Below, piece by piece: positions 48,145 to 60,300 of a stretch of DNA of 64,000 bases. The stretch's first letter is position 1. Every line of letters begins with the position of its first letter. The DNA is from Proales similis (Eukaryota; Rotifera; Eurotatoria; Ploima; Proalidae), in the NCBI GenBank assembly GCA_019059635.1, contig JAGVRJ010000001.1, positions 3,038,001 to 3,102,000 of the forward strand. Direction: 5' to 3'. The translations under genes were made by a program, and so were the position numbers. Under the pieces are notes generated by a model, which was not told where the DNA came from, ran no database searches, and worked only from the letters and a program-made list of their open reading frames with translations.

Positions 48145-49109
48145 TCAGATTTTTTCTTCAATTTTGAAGACTTGAGCAGGCTCTCGTCGTTTGAGTACAG
48201 AGAGAGTTTGAAATCAATGCCCGGAAATATGGTGTACTCGGTCCACGAGTCGTACGAGGCGAATTTAAACTTCTTGAGCGTATTACTGAGACAAAACGCA
48301 TTGTTGTAGTAGTCTGGTACTTCAACCGAGCACTCGATTGGCTTTAGGGTAGGCTGATCGCCTTCTGACCCGCTCACCGAATTTGCTTCAATGAACTTTT
48401 GCAACACGTCCTTTAAATTGGACGCATGCTTGCTGTTGAAGAACCGAAGCGAATAGGACTTTTGAGCGTTGAATTTGCGCTCGACAAACATTCCGACAAG
48501 TTCGAGCGTTTGCACGCTGCCGTCTTCGCCCAGTCTCTCGTAGACTGCTGCCGTCTTTTTGCTTGACGAGGACTCTTTTTTGCTCAGCTCTGTTGTCCAT
48601 TCGCCGGTTAATATGGACGCGTAGCGAAGACTTGATCCAAAACAAATGAAAAAAGCGACCGCCACGCAGACGAACGTGGCCCAAATCACTCCGCATCCGG
48701 AATTGTTTTGCATGTATTCGATCGCAATTATAGTTGCCAAGCCGATAATGCTGCTCTGAGACGACGAAGAGAATATGTAGGAGAACAAGTGAGCATTGCA
48801 TTTGTCAGTGCTCAGCTCTTTGGCCAGATCAGGAAAGGCCTCGATCGAGTCCATCAACTTGACTCGTTCGATCGCGAATGCTTCTTCAGTTTTGAGCTTT
48901 GGAAAGCATTCGTACTTGAGCTTGAGGTAGATTTTGTGCAGCTGATCGCGTGCTTTAGATGATAAGTAAACGGTGAGAAAAAATGCCCACAGACCTGAGA
49001 GCCAGATTTGAACAAGTGAGTAGAGGTTGCGAAAGAGAATTAGGTTTATTATGGATATGAAAACTTTTTCGATCGCAATCTTCAACGCATCAATCACCAA
49101 CAAGCTCAT
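48141..49109 (-). CDS. Multi-pass membrane protein of unknown family
   Basis: A single uninterrupted frame of 322 residues starts MSLLVIDALKIAI. Two or three hydrophobic spans lie near the N-terminus (FISIINLILF, LVQIWLSGLWAFFLTVYL), and two more follow (SIIGLATIIAIEY and VIWATFVCVAVAFFICFG). Between them is a charged loop (KARDQLHKIYLKLKYECFPK; FPDLAKELSTDKCNAHLF). The C-terminal third is soluble, rich in Ser, Lys and aromatic residues (RLGEDGSVQTLELVGMFVER; SYDSWTEYTIFPGIDFKLSL), ending KLKKKSE. I do not recognise it. It sits tail-to-tail with poly(A) polymerase and 253 bp downstream of the SWEET gene on the same strand. Its stop codon overlaps an AATAAA. Confidence 0.8.
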   Translation of the reverse strand: MSLLVIDALKIAIEKVFISIINLILFRNLYSLVQIWLSGLWAFFLTVYLSSKARDQLHKIYLKLKYECFPKLKTEEAFAIERVKLMDSIEAFPDLAKELSTDKCNAHLFSYIFSSSSQSSIIGLATIIAIEYMQNNSGCGVIWATFVCVAVAFFICFGSSLRYASILTGEWTTELSKKESSSSKKTAAVYERLGEDGSVQTLELVGMFVERKFNAQKSYSLRFFNSKHASNLKDVLQKFIEANSVSGSEGDQPTLKPIECSVEVPDYYNNAFCLSNTLKKFKFASYDSWTEYTIFPGIDFKLSLYSNDESLLKSSKLKKKSE

Positions 49110-49159
49110 CGTTCTAGACGAAACGTTTGCAAAATTCTGTTTTCTGATTCAGAAGTTGA

Positions 49160-49181
49160 AAGAGAGAGAGAGAGAGAGAGA
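49160..49181. repeat. (AG)n microsatellite
   Basis: Eleven AG units lie just upstream of the start codon of the minus-strand membrane protein, so they read as CT in its 5' UTR or promoter. Confidence 0.9.
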
Positions 49182-49362
49182 AATGTGAACGCACAGAGAG
49201 ACGAGGTAACTGTAAAATTCAAGTCGAATGAAGGCGTTCTCAGCAGATGTGCTCGTTCGCATCACTGGTCTTTTCAAAAGCAAAGCCGATAAGCGGCCGA
49301 TTGAATAAAAACATAATAATAATAATTTAAATAGATTTGAAGCTCATTGTGGCAAGTCGGCT

Positions 49363-50348
49363 TTAGATAAGCGATTCTTCGTCGATTTTTATCTTTTCCA
49401 TGTACTTCCCGGGCTTGTTCGGAAACTTGGCAAATAGGCTGAGCTGAACAAAGCCCAGCATTGCGCCCATTCCGTTAGGACCCTTTTGTTTTCGTTTAAA
49501 TTGACTTCAGCTGCCTTGGAGCTGAGTTGGGTATTTACTTACAAAAACAAACACGTCACGGATCAGTATGCCGTAATAAGTCCAGAGAGAAGAGCAAACA
49601 AAGTTTGCCAGGCACAGGTTGAAGCTAAGTGGTTCAGTGCTTCTTAGTCTGAGCACGTCTTTCTTTGAGCAAAATTCTGAGTTAAAAGCGGCATGAAAAA
49701 GACCAAGTCTAAGTTGGGTTACAATTGAGGCCAGAGGGGACCCGAACATGACGATTGAAGCCAAGCTTCCGATCAGGCCAGTAGCCGTGATTGCGCGCGT
49801 CTGGTTTGTTTCAAGGTAATTGGAGTAGAAACACTCCAGCAAGCCGAGGAGGATCACAAAGCCTGTCTGATGGCCGAGCTTGTTCTATTTATTTGTCGGA
49901 TTTGTTCAAGCGGCTGTTAGAACGAGGACAAAGCAAGAACGCTTGTTAGATCAAACCTTGTTCGGCGCGTAGAAAAAGTAGAACAGCAGATAAGAAATTT
50001 GCGTGAATATTCCGATCACATTTATGAACAGGATCTGGTCATTTTGAATCAAGAAGCCATAGTTACACAGAATAATGCAACTTGAGTGAAAGCAAAATTG
50101 AATCCCGAGACTAGCTCAAATGAAGTTTGCCCAATTACTTGAGAAGGGCGGCCAGGAACGGAACCGGAGAGATATCGCCTACTGACCTCTTGACATATAT
50201 TCGATGGCATATTTGACTACAATCGGCTATTAATAGTCGACAAAGAGACCAGGACGTGGCGCAAGTTGACTTACCAGCCACATAGAAACAGAGCGATTGT
50301 ACATAGGATCGCGAGATTACCAACCAGAGCCGTAAAGTCAGTCGTCAT
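49363..50348 (-). CDS. SWEET (MtN3/saliva) sugar transporter
   Basis: SWEETs are seven-helix uniporters for sugars, built of two MtN3 three-helix bundles. Exon 1 (50275-50348) gives MTTDFTALVGNLAILCTIAL ending in LCG and joins exon 2 to give CQICHRIYVKRSVGDISPVP, the MtN3 signature with the conserved Pro. The next exon gives NYGFLIQNDQILFINVIG and FYFFYAPNK. The second repeat has GSLASIVMFGSPLASI, then VLRLRSTEPLSFNLCLANF and LWTYYGILIRDVFVF. The last exon gives GPNGMGAMLGFVQLSLF and a short basic tail ending IDEESLI. The intron inside the second repeat (GTAACC...AAG, after SPLASI) is short and free of stops, so the longer uninterrupted frame there is misleading. A single copy is seen in this window. 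Confidence 0.92.
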
Positions 50349-51548
50349 TTTGACAAGATTACTACTCGTCTACGTGGCAGTGAGGGCAATGGCGATAGAC
50401 GGTGACAACCACGTTGGCTTGCGTCTCAGTTGAGCGCAACTTTGTCATAAATCATTTACCCACAAAGCATCATTGCTCACTCAAATATTTTATTAAAATA
50501 GGTGCTCGCTTACTGCCCAGACATAAATTAAGCCGTATAAATTAAAATCGAAAACAAATAGCTTTGAAATTAGAGGATACAATCGCTCGAGAGAAAAGAT
50601 CTCCAGCCAGAGAGCCCATTCGATTGGCCTTAATTGAGTCGGTAGTCACTGAGACCGGCGCAGAGTCAAAACTCGGCGGTTTGTTTTTGCGCCGAAATTC
50701 AACTTATTTTTTGAAACAGACCATCGACCCATTGGCCTTTCTATCCTACTCTACGCTCGGCTGATGAGAGAAAAAGTTGCACGGCTCGTTCACTTGTTTC
50801 CCGAAACTCCCAAGGCTTGTTAAAATCAAATCGCAAATACAATCGCCCAGGCAACCGAAGTTGACTCGAATATGCCTCACAATGACTTAAATTCTCACAC
50901 ACACACACCAACAAAAAGGCGAGCGCACACCCAGTCGGCAGCCTTTTCCTGTCTGCTGGCTTTTTTCGATATTTTACTGATTTGATTGAAATCAATCGGC
51001 AGAGGTCGATCAAATATTCATGTAGAGAAATATCCGGATGGTTGACTCTATTATTTGTTTCATTAACACGATTATTACGAGCAAAAGGCCTTTCTTTCGA
51101 TTTTATTTCTCTCTGCCTTTTTTCTCTCTTATTTTTCTCCGGCTTCGAAAAACGTAAATAATACACAAACACTTGGCACGCGCACACTCGACAGGATGCG
51201 AAGAAATGAGAACAAGAAAAATAAAGGCGAAAATGATTTAAACTTAGGTAGTCACTGTGTGCCCAGTAAATTGTGAGCGGCGAGCAGAAAATTTCCATGG
51301 CAACTAGGTTGATTACCGAAAACACGAATTATGCGTCAATCGGTAAACGAGTGCCAAACTTATCTAAATTGCTGCAGAGTCGATGTTGAATTTGGCTGAA
51401 GCTGGCCTCAATATCTTGAATTTCTCGCCCAGCCTGAGCAGCTCCGGAGCGGATTTGAGCGATATTACTAATGCCAGGCTAATTGCACCACGATTTAATT
51501 TAGAGAAGCGTCTAATGCTGGCTTGTTAGTGGCCGATTAGGAAAAGTT
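50349..51548. other. Divergent promoter region, SWEET (-) and TTLL7 (+)
   Basis: The 1.2-kb gap holds the 5' regions of both genes. A 194-codon minus-strand frame (50741-51325) is present but lacks any family resemblance or coding-like composition. A short (CA)n run is near 50900. Confidence 0.5.
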
Positions 51549-54500
51549 ATGTCGAGCCGAGTAGATACCAGAGACGCCAGTAGGCATCTGGAGCGTGACA
51601 TTGAGCAACGAAGAGCCAACAGAATATACGAGAGTGAGAAGCAAGAGGCCATGATCCGTTTGAGGGGCGACGAATACGACTCGTATGGCAAGTCCAACTC
51701 GAGACGCGAGCCGGAGCTCAGCGACACCGACTCTGAGAGGCATAGACGCAGGGGCTCAAAGAAGATGCCATACGACAGCGACGATGACGAGCTGAGAGAG
51801 CGCCGTCCGCGTTCAAGTCGCCGTGTCAACAAAAACTATTTGAACGCGCAGAAGCGGAAGTACAAAAGCAAACAGCTGAGCGCCAACATCTCAGGAACCA
51901 AATTCGAAATAAGTGAGCACACCAGAATGGTCCGATTAAACAGTTTGTTTTATTTAAACATTTTTAAACAAGTTCGCGAAGTGCTTGAAGCGTTGGGAAT
52001 AAGAATCGCGGCCGATCATAACTTTAACTGGTAAGCGAATTGAATTGATTCCCAGCAGAAATTAGCAGCTCTGGTGACTTTGAAAACTCAAAGCAATCTG
52101 ATCTGGGACGACACTCGGGTGAGCATCGAGGGCGTGTCGGAGCTCAAGTCATTTCAGCGATTCAACCACTTTCCGGCCATGTCGGAAATATCGCGCAAAG
52201 ACGCGCTCGCACGCAACATATCCAAAATCTCCAAACTGATGCCCAAGGAGTTTGAGTTTGTGCCGCGCACATGGTGCATGCCGACCGACTATTCGTCACT
52301 GCTAGCCTATGCGGTTGAGATGAAAAAAACGCGGCAAAAGCGAACTTTCATTCTGAAGCCGTCGAACGGCGCGATGGGCCACGGCATAAAGCTCTTCAAG
52401 AGTGTGGACAAGATCCAGCCCGTTGAGAACTTTGTGGTGCAAGAGTACATTGCCAATCCGTACTTGATCGATGGCTATAAATTCGACCTGCGAGTGTACG
52501 TTCTGGTCACGTCCTGCGATCCGCTCCGTGCGTTCATTTACAACAACGGCCTGGTGCGGCTGACCACAGAAAAGTACGAAGAGCCAAACGAGGCCAATCT
52601 GGTAAGTGAAGCACTAGAGCTAATTCTGCCGGTGTTTGTTGAACTGCTGCTGCCAATGAAAGGACCACGTGTTTATGCATCTTACAAACTATTCGGTGAA
52701 CAAGAAGAACAAGCAGAACTACAACCACAGCGACCCGAGCGGCTCTTCTGGCTCCAAGCGAACCCTAAAATATTTGTTTGAGAAATTCTCGCGCCACGGC
52801 ATCGATTCAAGCAAAGTGTGGCGCAGCATTCAGGTAATCATCGTCTTTCCTATGCCGTGCAGCTGTGCACTCTGACCCTTAATCCGGCCTCGTTCAGGAC
52901 GTTATACTCAAAACGCTGCTTGTCGCCGAGCCGTTTCTATTCCACACATACAAAATGTGTCGCCCTGGTCAACTGCCTGGCACAGAGAGCGTTTGCTTCG
53001 AGCTGTTGGGCTTCGACATTCTGCTCGACCAGAACTTGAATCCGTGGGTGATCGAGGTAAATCGATCGCCGAGTTTCGGTGCCGCAGAGCAAGTAGATTT
53101 CGATGTGAAATCAAAACTGCTCGTGGAGACGTTCGACCTTTTGCACATTAGGTAGGCGAGTGCGTGTTCTTTTTGCCGACAAGTAAGCTAACAACGCTGC
53201 AAATCAATAGGGGCTCGGATCGGATTAGAAATTCGACAATCGAGAAAGCCGAGGCCAAAAGACGCCTCTACAACATATCTGCAGTGCCGTCGCGTCTTAG
53301 CCGAAGCGAATCGCGCGGCTTCACCAACGCCGAGCTGAACATGCAGCGATCTGTTCTAAGCACACTGTCAAGCAGTCGTCCCAATTTAACCAGCAAATTC
53401 AAGTCCAAAGACAGAAGGAAGCTTGAAATCGTGAGAGTCTAATTCTCAACTTGGTCCTTAGCTGGCGGCTAAATGCTGAAATTTGAACGCAGATCGATCA
53501 GATAAAACTAATCAGAAGGGAGCAACGAAGACAGGAGTACGAGAACCGCAATTTGGGCAACTTTTCGCGTCTCTTTCCGCTCCAGGACAAAGAGGACATG
53601 AACTTCTATCTGAACATTCTGAGCACTGCGTTCAACCTCTTTTATCCGGTGGGCAAAAAGGTCCAATGGCGTCAGACCTATGAGAACTTGCGGGTAGGTG
53701 GCTTTTCGGCGCGTTCGTGTCGATGCGAGTTTAAGAGAAAAGTTGTTTTCGGCTCAAAGGAAGACGAGCTCTTGAACGAGCTGATTGAATTCGACGACGA
53801 ATTGGCCAAAGTTTCAGAACGCGAACAAGCTCGTCGACTAAATGAGGTCAGTTGGACTGCATCTTTTCCTCTTTGGCTCGGTTGACTGAAACTTGAATGA
53901 ATGAATTTAAGTATCTGCAAGACGATTACATGAGCACCGAGAGTGAAAGTGATTCAGATTCTACCGAAGAAGATGATTTGACCGATTGGCGCCTAGATGG
54001 CCAATTCAGACATAGAGATCACATAAACGATCGGCGGCGACCTTCAAAATTCGACCAGGACAGCTTCTACAGGGAAGCAGAAAAGCGTTCGAACACGAGC
54101 AGCCGCCAGGAGAAGAGCGAAGCAGAGAAGCTAGTGCCCGTGAAAAAGCTGGTGAAAACCGAGGCGCTCAAATCGCGTCGAATGGCCACTTTGATGCACG
54201 CGGCGGCAGGAAGCAGTCGAACGAGCAAGCCGTCATTGATCAGTGACAGTCTGGCCAAGAACAGTTATGATCAGACAATTGAAGTGTTGAACGCCAATAA
54301 CGAGCCGCTGGAGGACAAGTCCACGCTGCAGTTGCTCGAGCGAATAGAAAAGCAAAGGACCGGGGAGAAGGCTGCGGCCGAACAAATTGTGGACGAAGAT
54401 GAGGAAAAGACCAACACCGACCAAATGTTGACCATCGCGGTGCTCAAGCTTCTCAAGCAGCTTGAAATCAAATTTCCCGGTAAAAGCGAAGAGCAAACAT

Positions 54501-55121
54501 GCTTGATGCTGCACAAGCTCTATTCGAATTTCGAGTCGCTCAAACCGAAACTGGCCGAGTACTGGATGGCCAAACTGGACGATGCCAAAAGACAAAAGGT
54601 GAGCCGCTTGGCCTAATCGCACGCTTTCGAATTCTAAACTCGAATCGTTTAGATACTGAACATTGTGCGCACCAACGTGCTAGTAGTGCTGAGAAAAGTC
54701 TACGAGACCGAAACGGTTGAAAATCTACGCCTTTATCAGATATTCACCAAACTCCTCAATCGATTGGCATGGATGCACGGCCAAGGCTTATGGAACTCGT
54801 TCAACGCAAACAATTCGTAAGTTGTGTTCGAGCAAGGCGCTCAATTTCCTTCACTAAAATTGAAACGAAACCAAAAGAACAAACTCCTGGGAGACAATAT
54901 TCAACAAGAGCACGTTTGCGATAAACGAACACGAACTGCGATGCTGCCGTCGTGTGGTGCAGCTATGCAAGGACTGCGTACTCATCGTCTACCAGTACGC
55001 GTTTGAGCAGCAGCCGGCCAGAAAGAGCCCGCTCGCATCCAGAATTAGCACATACGCGACTGATAAGCAGAACAAGAATTTGAATCGATTCAGAAACTTG
55101 TCCATATCTACATTCAACTGA
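51549..55121 (+). CDS. TTLL7: Tubulin polyglutamylase TTLL7
   Basis: TTLL7 adds glutamates to beta-tubulin tails on microtubules. The start MSSRVDTRDASRHLERDIEQ is followed by a basic/Ser region. The TTL core then has ISGTKFEI, NLIWDDTRVSIEGVSELKSF, FQRFNHFPAMSEISRKDALA, RTFILKPSNGAMGHGI, VVQEYIANPYLIDGYKFDLR, VFMHLTNYSVNKKNKQNYNH and CFELLGFDILLDQNLNPWVI with EVNRSPSFG (ATP-grasp metal ligands). Downstream are the cationic helices KAEAKRRLYN and REQRRQEYENRNLGNFSRLF. The TTLL7-specific C-terminal module follows (LKLLKQLEIKFPGKSEEQTC; QGLWNSFNANNS; SWETIFNKST; VLIVYQYA). About eleven short introns interrupt it. The residues LFP...YPV-type and C-terminal module separate TTLL7 from TTLL4/5/6. 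It is convergent with the GTPase gene. Confidence 0.96.
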
Positions 55122-55346
55122 TTTCCCTTGTTCAGATGTTCTTTAAAAGCATTTATAAAAAGAGACGCACGCTGTCTGAGCTTTAAACATTTTATTGGCG
55201 GCGCCAGCAAGCTAGTGGGCAGCACTTGGCAACTTGGGAGACTAAAATTAAAGCGGCGCATTTGTTGAATTTTCAGCTACTGTGTATGCTGCCACTGCGG
55301 TCGCTACTGATTGTTCTTAATGGCATTCGGTCGGCGCTGCTTTGCT

Positions 55347-56880
55347 TCATCTCTCTTCGTAGTCGAGCACACTCTGGCTGAGATACTCGTCGTACAATTT
55401 TTTCTGTTTTTTTTTTGGTGTCGCATTTAGGTACTGTGATTAATGAGCGAATCTGTTGGTTGCATTTACCTTTTTGTTCTTTATGTGGTTCTGCAAAAAG
55501 TCGCGCTTCTCCACCAAATTCTTCAGCTGCTTTTTGGGCATGGTCTGCTTCTTCCTTGACAATAGCAGGCTGGTCAAGAGGCAAATAGGCAGAACAAAAG
55601 CAGCTGCGATAATTACCTGTTGATGAGTCGACCGATGAGCAAAAGCAAAATGCCCAGTCCGATCACAATGAATAAATAGAACGGTTGATAGTCCTTGGGC
55701 AGGAACTTGCCCATCTGCTCATACGGCTCAATCTGTTGAGTTTTTTTACTAAATTAGATAGAGACAGCAGACAGGAGAGAGAACAAAGCGGACAGACCAA
55801 GTTGTTCTTGAGCTGGATGGCCACGTCTTTGCCGAGGTACTTGACCATCAGCTCGCGAGGCAAATGAACCAGGGCGCAGGCCAAAAACACAAACAGCGCA
55901 GCCAAGGTCAAAAACGAGGAGCGCAGTTGACGGGTGAAATTGCGCGAGCGCGTCTCTTTGTCGTGCTTGATTCGACCGTTTATGTTGTCAATTATTTGAT
56001 CCGTGTCCTTTTCCAGGCTGTTGAGTGTGTTCTGAATGGTTTGCTTGATGGTGCGTTCGACCTCCTTGCAGACGTCTTCGATCTGATTTACACATCGCGT
56101 CTTCTTCTCCTGAAGCGTGGGCACGAATATGGTGAGCATTTCAAAGCCGGCCTTGTTCAAGCCGGGCCGTTTGCACAACTCTTGCACAATCTGCATCAGC
56201 ACCTTCTGACGATCGGTGTCAGAGCCGGCCTCGTCCGCTTTTGACAAATAGAACTTCATTTTGTTGCCGTGCTTTTCGTTCAGCTTTTCGACAATGTTTA
56301 GTGTTCGCTTGCACAGCGCCTGGCCGATCGGATCGAAGAACACGAATATGAGATCAGCCGAGTCGCCGAACCACAAGATGGCCTTGTCCACGTCAAACGG
56401 ATATTTCATGTCGCCGTCAACCAAGCCAGGCGTGTCGATAAAAGTGACTAGATTGAACTGCTTCTGCTTGCTGGTCGATATTTCGGTGGCCACATAGTCA
56501 ATGCAGTTGTTTATGTCGACCACTGGCTTGAGCTGAGGATAGAGATGAAGTGTGGCCTCGCCCATTAGAGACTCGCGTTTCTTTCCGCTCGTCACCAATG
56601 TGAATCCTTGAGTCTCGATGGCAACGCCCGTTCGCTGAATGGTCTCTTCAATGTACCAGTTGATGAACGAGCTCTTGCCGGCCGAATGGTTGCCGATAAG
56701 TAAAATGTTGATTTTCTTCCTGGGCGCGAGCAGCTCAATGCCGAGATCTTGTGCGATTGCGACCAGACCGTCGTTTGGGTCCATGTACAGATTGTGACAG
56801 TCGCGCAAGATTCGCTCGTTTACGCTGACGGTCACGTCCGACACGCTGGCGGCCGCTTTCTTCTTGGTTGACTGGCTCAT
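55347..56880 (-). CDS. Dynamin-superfamily-like GTPase with C-terminal membrane anchor
   Basis: Four exons (55798-56880, 55617-55732, 55470-55554, 55347-55403) give 446 residues. The G domain is complete: P-loop GNHSAGKS (63-70), switch I Thr within ETQGFTLVTSGKKRES, DTPG (148-151), and base-recognition SKAD (212-215). The layout recalls EHD/dynamin-like proteins that assemble on membranes. A helical region (QIEDVCKEVERTIKQTIQNT; INGRIKHDKETRSRN) precedes two hydrophobic spans (FLTLAALFVFLACALVHLP, about 325-345; YLFIVIGLGILLLLIGRLI in exon 2). A short basic tail follows, ending SVLDYEER. The two spans could form a hairpin anchor. I recall similar uncharacterised animal proteins but no named family. 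Gene order: convergent with TTLL7, divergent from the golgin. Confidence 0.9.
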
Positions 56881-57316
56881 GCTTTCGGCTGGTGGCGGAC
56901 TCTTTCAAAAAATCTAAAGAAAAAACGGAACTAGGACGGACAACGATCTAAATCAGAGCCGCGTGCACGCAGACGCAGAGTTGTAGCGCGCGCGGTCATT
57001 CAAACAGACAAAATGAAATGAATGTGTCGAAGAGAGCGGGCGCAATTTATATAAGCTTGCCGCATGCGATATTATTGAATAAGAAAAATATTGCAACGCA
57101 GTCAGGCAAGTACCTGAGCTATTGGGCGCCGAGTTTTGCCAGCTACAGACACATTTTGCATATCTAGCTTCGTATGCGTTCAGTCTGGCTAGATGACAAC
57201 GAATGAATATTCGCAAAAATTATTTCGCAGGCCGAACTGAGTGATCTCTCTCTCTTTTTTTTCTCTCTCTCTCTCTCTCTGAGCTATCTTCACCTGTTCG
57301 TTCTTGAAATTAGAAT
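56881..57316. other. Bidirectional promoter region with a pyrimidine tract
   Basis: The 436-bp gap separates the divergent GTPase (-) and golgin (+) genes. It contains a (TC)n/T tract at about 57244-57281, ending some 35 bases before the golgin ATG. The tract reads as a polypyrimidine stretch in the golgin 5' UTR or an upstream acceptor region. A shared promoter is likely by position. Confidence 0.55.
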
Positions 57317-60300
57317 ATGTCCTGGCTCACACAGTCGGTCACCGGACGTCTTAATCAGCTTAGCGATCAGCTCAAGGACATTCTCACTGAGACCACTGAG
57401 GATGTGATCGGTAGCCAAATGAACAATCGCAGTTCAAGCGTTCAATTTTAAATATTTTCCAAACCGTAACCAGATCCGGCATCTGAGCTTCATGTAGCCC
57501 AAGACAAGCTGAAAGAGATGGAAAAACGAATTGAGCTGTTAAACATGGAAAACGAGCGCTGGAAAGAAGAGTCAAACGAAGCCAATCTCAAATGTCAAAC
57601 CCTTGAAGCTCAACTTGCTCAATTGAAGGCCGAATTTCGGGCCGAGCTGGCCGCTCGTGAGGTTCGCTTCTTCTTCTCTCCACTCAGAGTCCGTCCGATC
57701 ACCACAAACGTTCGTTAAGGATCGTGTGGCTGAACTGGCCAAACAGCTGAGCGAAAAATCCGAGACGAATTCAGAGGCTGGCTTTCAAAAGTCTGCTCTC
57801 ATGGAAGAATTTGAAGGTTAGGGCGATTTGTTCGTCATTTGCTGTGGCCACGGCTTCACTAAACTTGAGGCAAAGAAATCGAAGCAACCGACTTGAATGA
57901 TTATATTCATTTGCAGCGCGAAATAAAGAGGCTGCGAGAGGACAACTCGCACTTGCGCGATGAGAATGCAGAAATGAGCCGGCAAATGCGTCAACTTGAA
58001 TCGCGCAGCGTTGAGAGTAACGAGCCGCAGACTTCGAGTCTCTACGAAGAGCAGATGCTCGAGCTAAAGACAAACGTTGAAGTAAGTTTGATCATTTTTA
58101 GCTTTGAATGACTGACACGAGAAGAAGCCGTAAACCGTCTACAAATAGGAGCTGAGAAAACGGCTGGCCATGGAGAACGATAGGCACCAAGAGCAAATCA
58201 TTCAGATGCAGGACTCGTATCAGGAGAAAATGCGACAGAGCCAGCGAGAAATCGAAGAACTTAAGCGACAACTAGACGAACGTGAGCAGACCGATTCTAA
58301 AGCCGATGCAGATGACTGGACTCTGAGCGGCACATCTCCTCAAGCCCAAACTTCCGAGCTGCTTGAGCTTAGAGAAAGAGAGCTTGATGAAGCACGTCAT
58401 CAAATTTGTTTGTTCGAAAGTGAACTCGACCAGGCCAATCAGTTGATATTGCGTTTGAAATCGATCAGCGCCGAGTCGCATGATTCAAAAGAGCTGCGAG
58501 AAGAAATTCAAACGCTTAGAGAGAAACTGTCTGAGTTGGAGATCGAGAACGCCAAGTTGGGTATAATGAGCGAATCGACGATACCAGCAACAGAAAACTC
58601 CGGAGAGCAGATCGCCGAGCTAGAAAAGCAAGTCGAGTCACTCAAGCTCGATCTGAGACGAGAAGAGCAGGCATTTCAGCATGAGAGGCTCGAGCTGATG
58701 AAGCAAGAGAAAGCCGAACAGCAGCGAGCCGAGCAAGCGATCGCCGAAAACGATTCGCTGCGTAAAAAAGCGGAGGAGAAAACGCGAGAGGCCGATTCAC
58801 TGCTCGCTCAGCTGAATCAGTGCACAGCCGAGTTGGCAGAGTTAAAATTAAGTCAAGAACAGGTGATGAATGACCTGAGCGTAAAGACAGAGAGGTTCTC
58901 GCTCGAATTAGACTCGGCCTATGCCAAAATAGACGAGCTCAAAGCTGAGAAGGATCGTCTGAACGACTCTTTTAAGGCTGAGCAGGAGAGTTTCGCGCTG
59001 AAAAAAAGCGAATGCGAACATCTTCAAAATGAACTGGAAAGAGTGAAAAATGAAAGTCTGTTGTTGGCCGAGGCGACCAATCAAGAGCAGACCGAGTCAA
59101 AAATCGGAGAGATTGAATTTCTCAAAGAACAGTACAATCAACTCTACGGCTATTTGGAGCAGAAAAATGAGGAGAGTCTGGGCTATTACCATGAAATTCA
59201 ACGTCTCAACTCGGTTGTGTCCGAGTTAAACAAAGAGCTAGACAGCGCCAAAACTCTGAATGCCAATCTGAACGAGCAGTATGAGCAGATGATAAATGAG
59301 CTTCAAGTTCAGCAGAAAATGGTCGACGAGCTCAACCAGCAAACGTCCGAGCTTCATAACTCGCTTCGAAACACGAGCGAGTCGTTCAGCGAGCCGAAAG
59401 CTGAGGAAGTCAAAAAGACTGAAACAGGAGAGCTGGGCGTTCAAACCGAGGCGCAACTAAGCGACGAGGAAGATGACTCGACCAAGACGCTGCTCGAAGA
59501 GACAAAGGCCGCTTATGAACAGCAGCTGAACGAGAAGGATCAGCTGGCTCGAGTGAGTGAAGAACGACTCAGAGAGCTTGACGTTAAATTTCAGGCCACT
59601 GTGAGCGAATATGAAAGCGTGATCGCGCAGAATCGAAATGCTTTTGAGCAGGCGCAGGCCAGCTCGAACGAAAAGGTGGCCAAACTTGAGCGGGAGTTGA
59701 CAAGACTCAGGGAGCATTTGGTCGAAATGTCAGACAATTACAACAAAGAAGCAGCCGACGCGGAAGAGAGAGAGAAAGAGCTTCGAATGGCGTTGAATAG
59801 AGCCCAGCAGGCAATTCACGATCAAGAAGCCAATCGCGAGTCGAGCAGGTGCCAAAAGCATTTTGTGCGCATTTTTCTTCAAAAAATTTAAAACCTCTGT
59901 GCGAGCATAGTCGAGAGCTTGAGACGAAACTGGATATTCTAACTCAAGCTCATTCAGAGCTTCAAATCGAACGCAAAAACTTGAGCGAGAAGCTAAAACG
60001 AGCCGAAGATGCTCTGAGTCAGCAAGTGAAGGCCACAGAAAATCTCGAGCTCGTTCTGGAGCGCCTTCAAAATGGTAAAGAGCGGTCTCGATGTGAAATC
60101 TTCAGTTGGCTCATTGACATTTTCTTGTGAATTGAAGAAAAGGACTCGCTGAATTCATTTGAGCTGAGTCGATTTCAGGAAACTATTAAACAGCAAGCGG
60201 CCGAACTCTATCAACTGCAAAAAGAAAGAGAAACGCTTCAGGTCAGAATCGATGAGCTTGAGGAAACAATTGAGGCGGCGGCTAAACTTGACCAAGAGCT

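Noticed and set aside
50741-51325. 194-codon minus-strand frame between SWEET and TTLL7
   Set aside because: No recognisable domain, odd composition of short hydrophobic and Cys/Arg runs, and it covers the expected promoter region of two genes.
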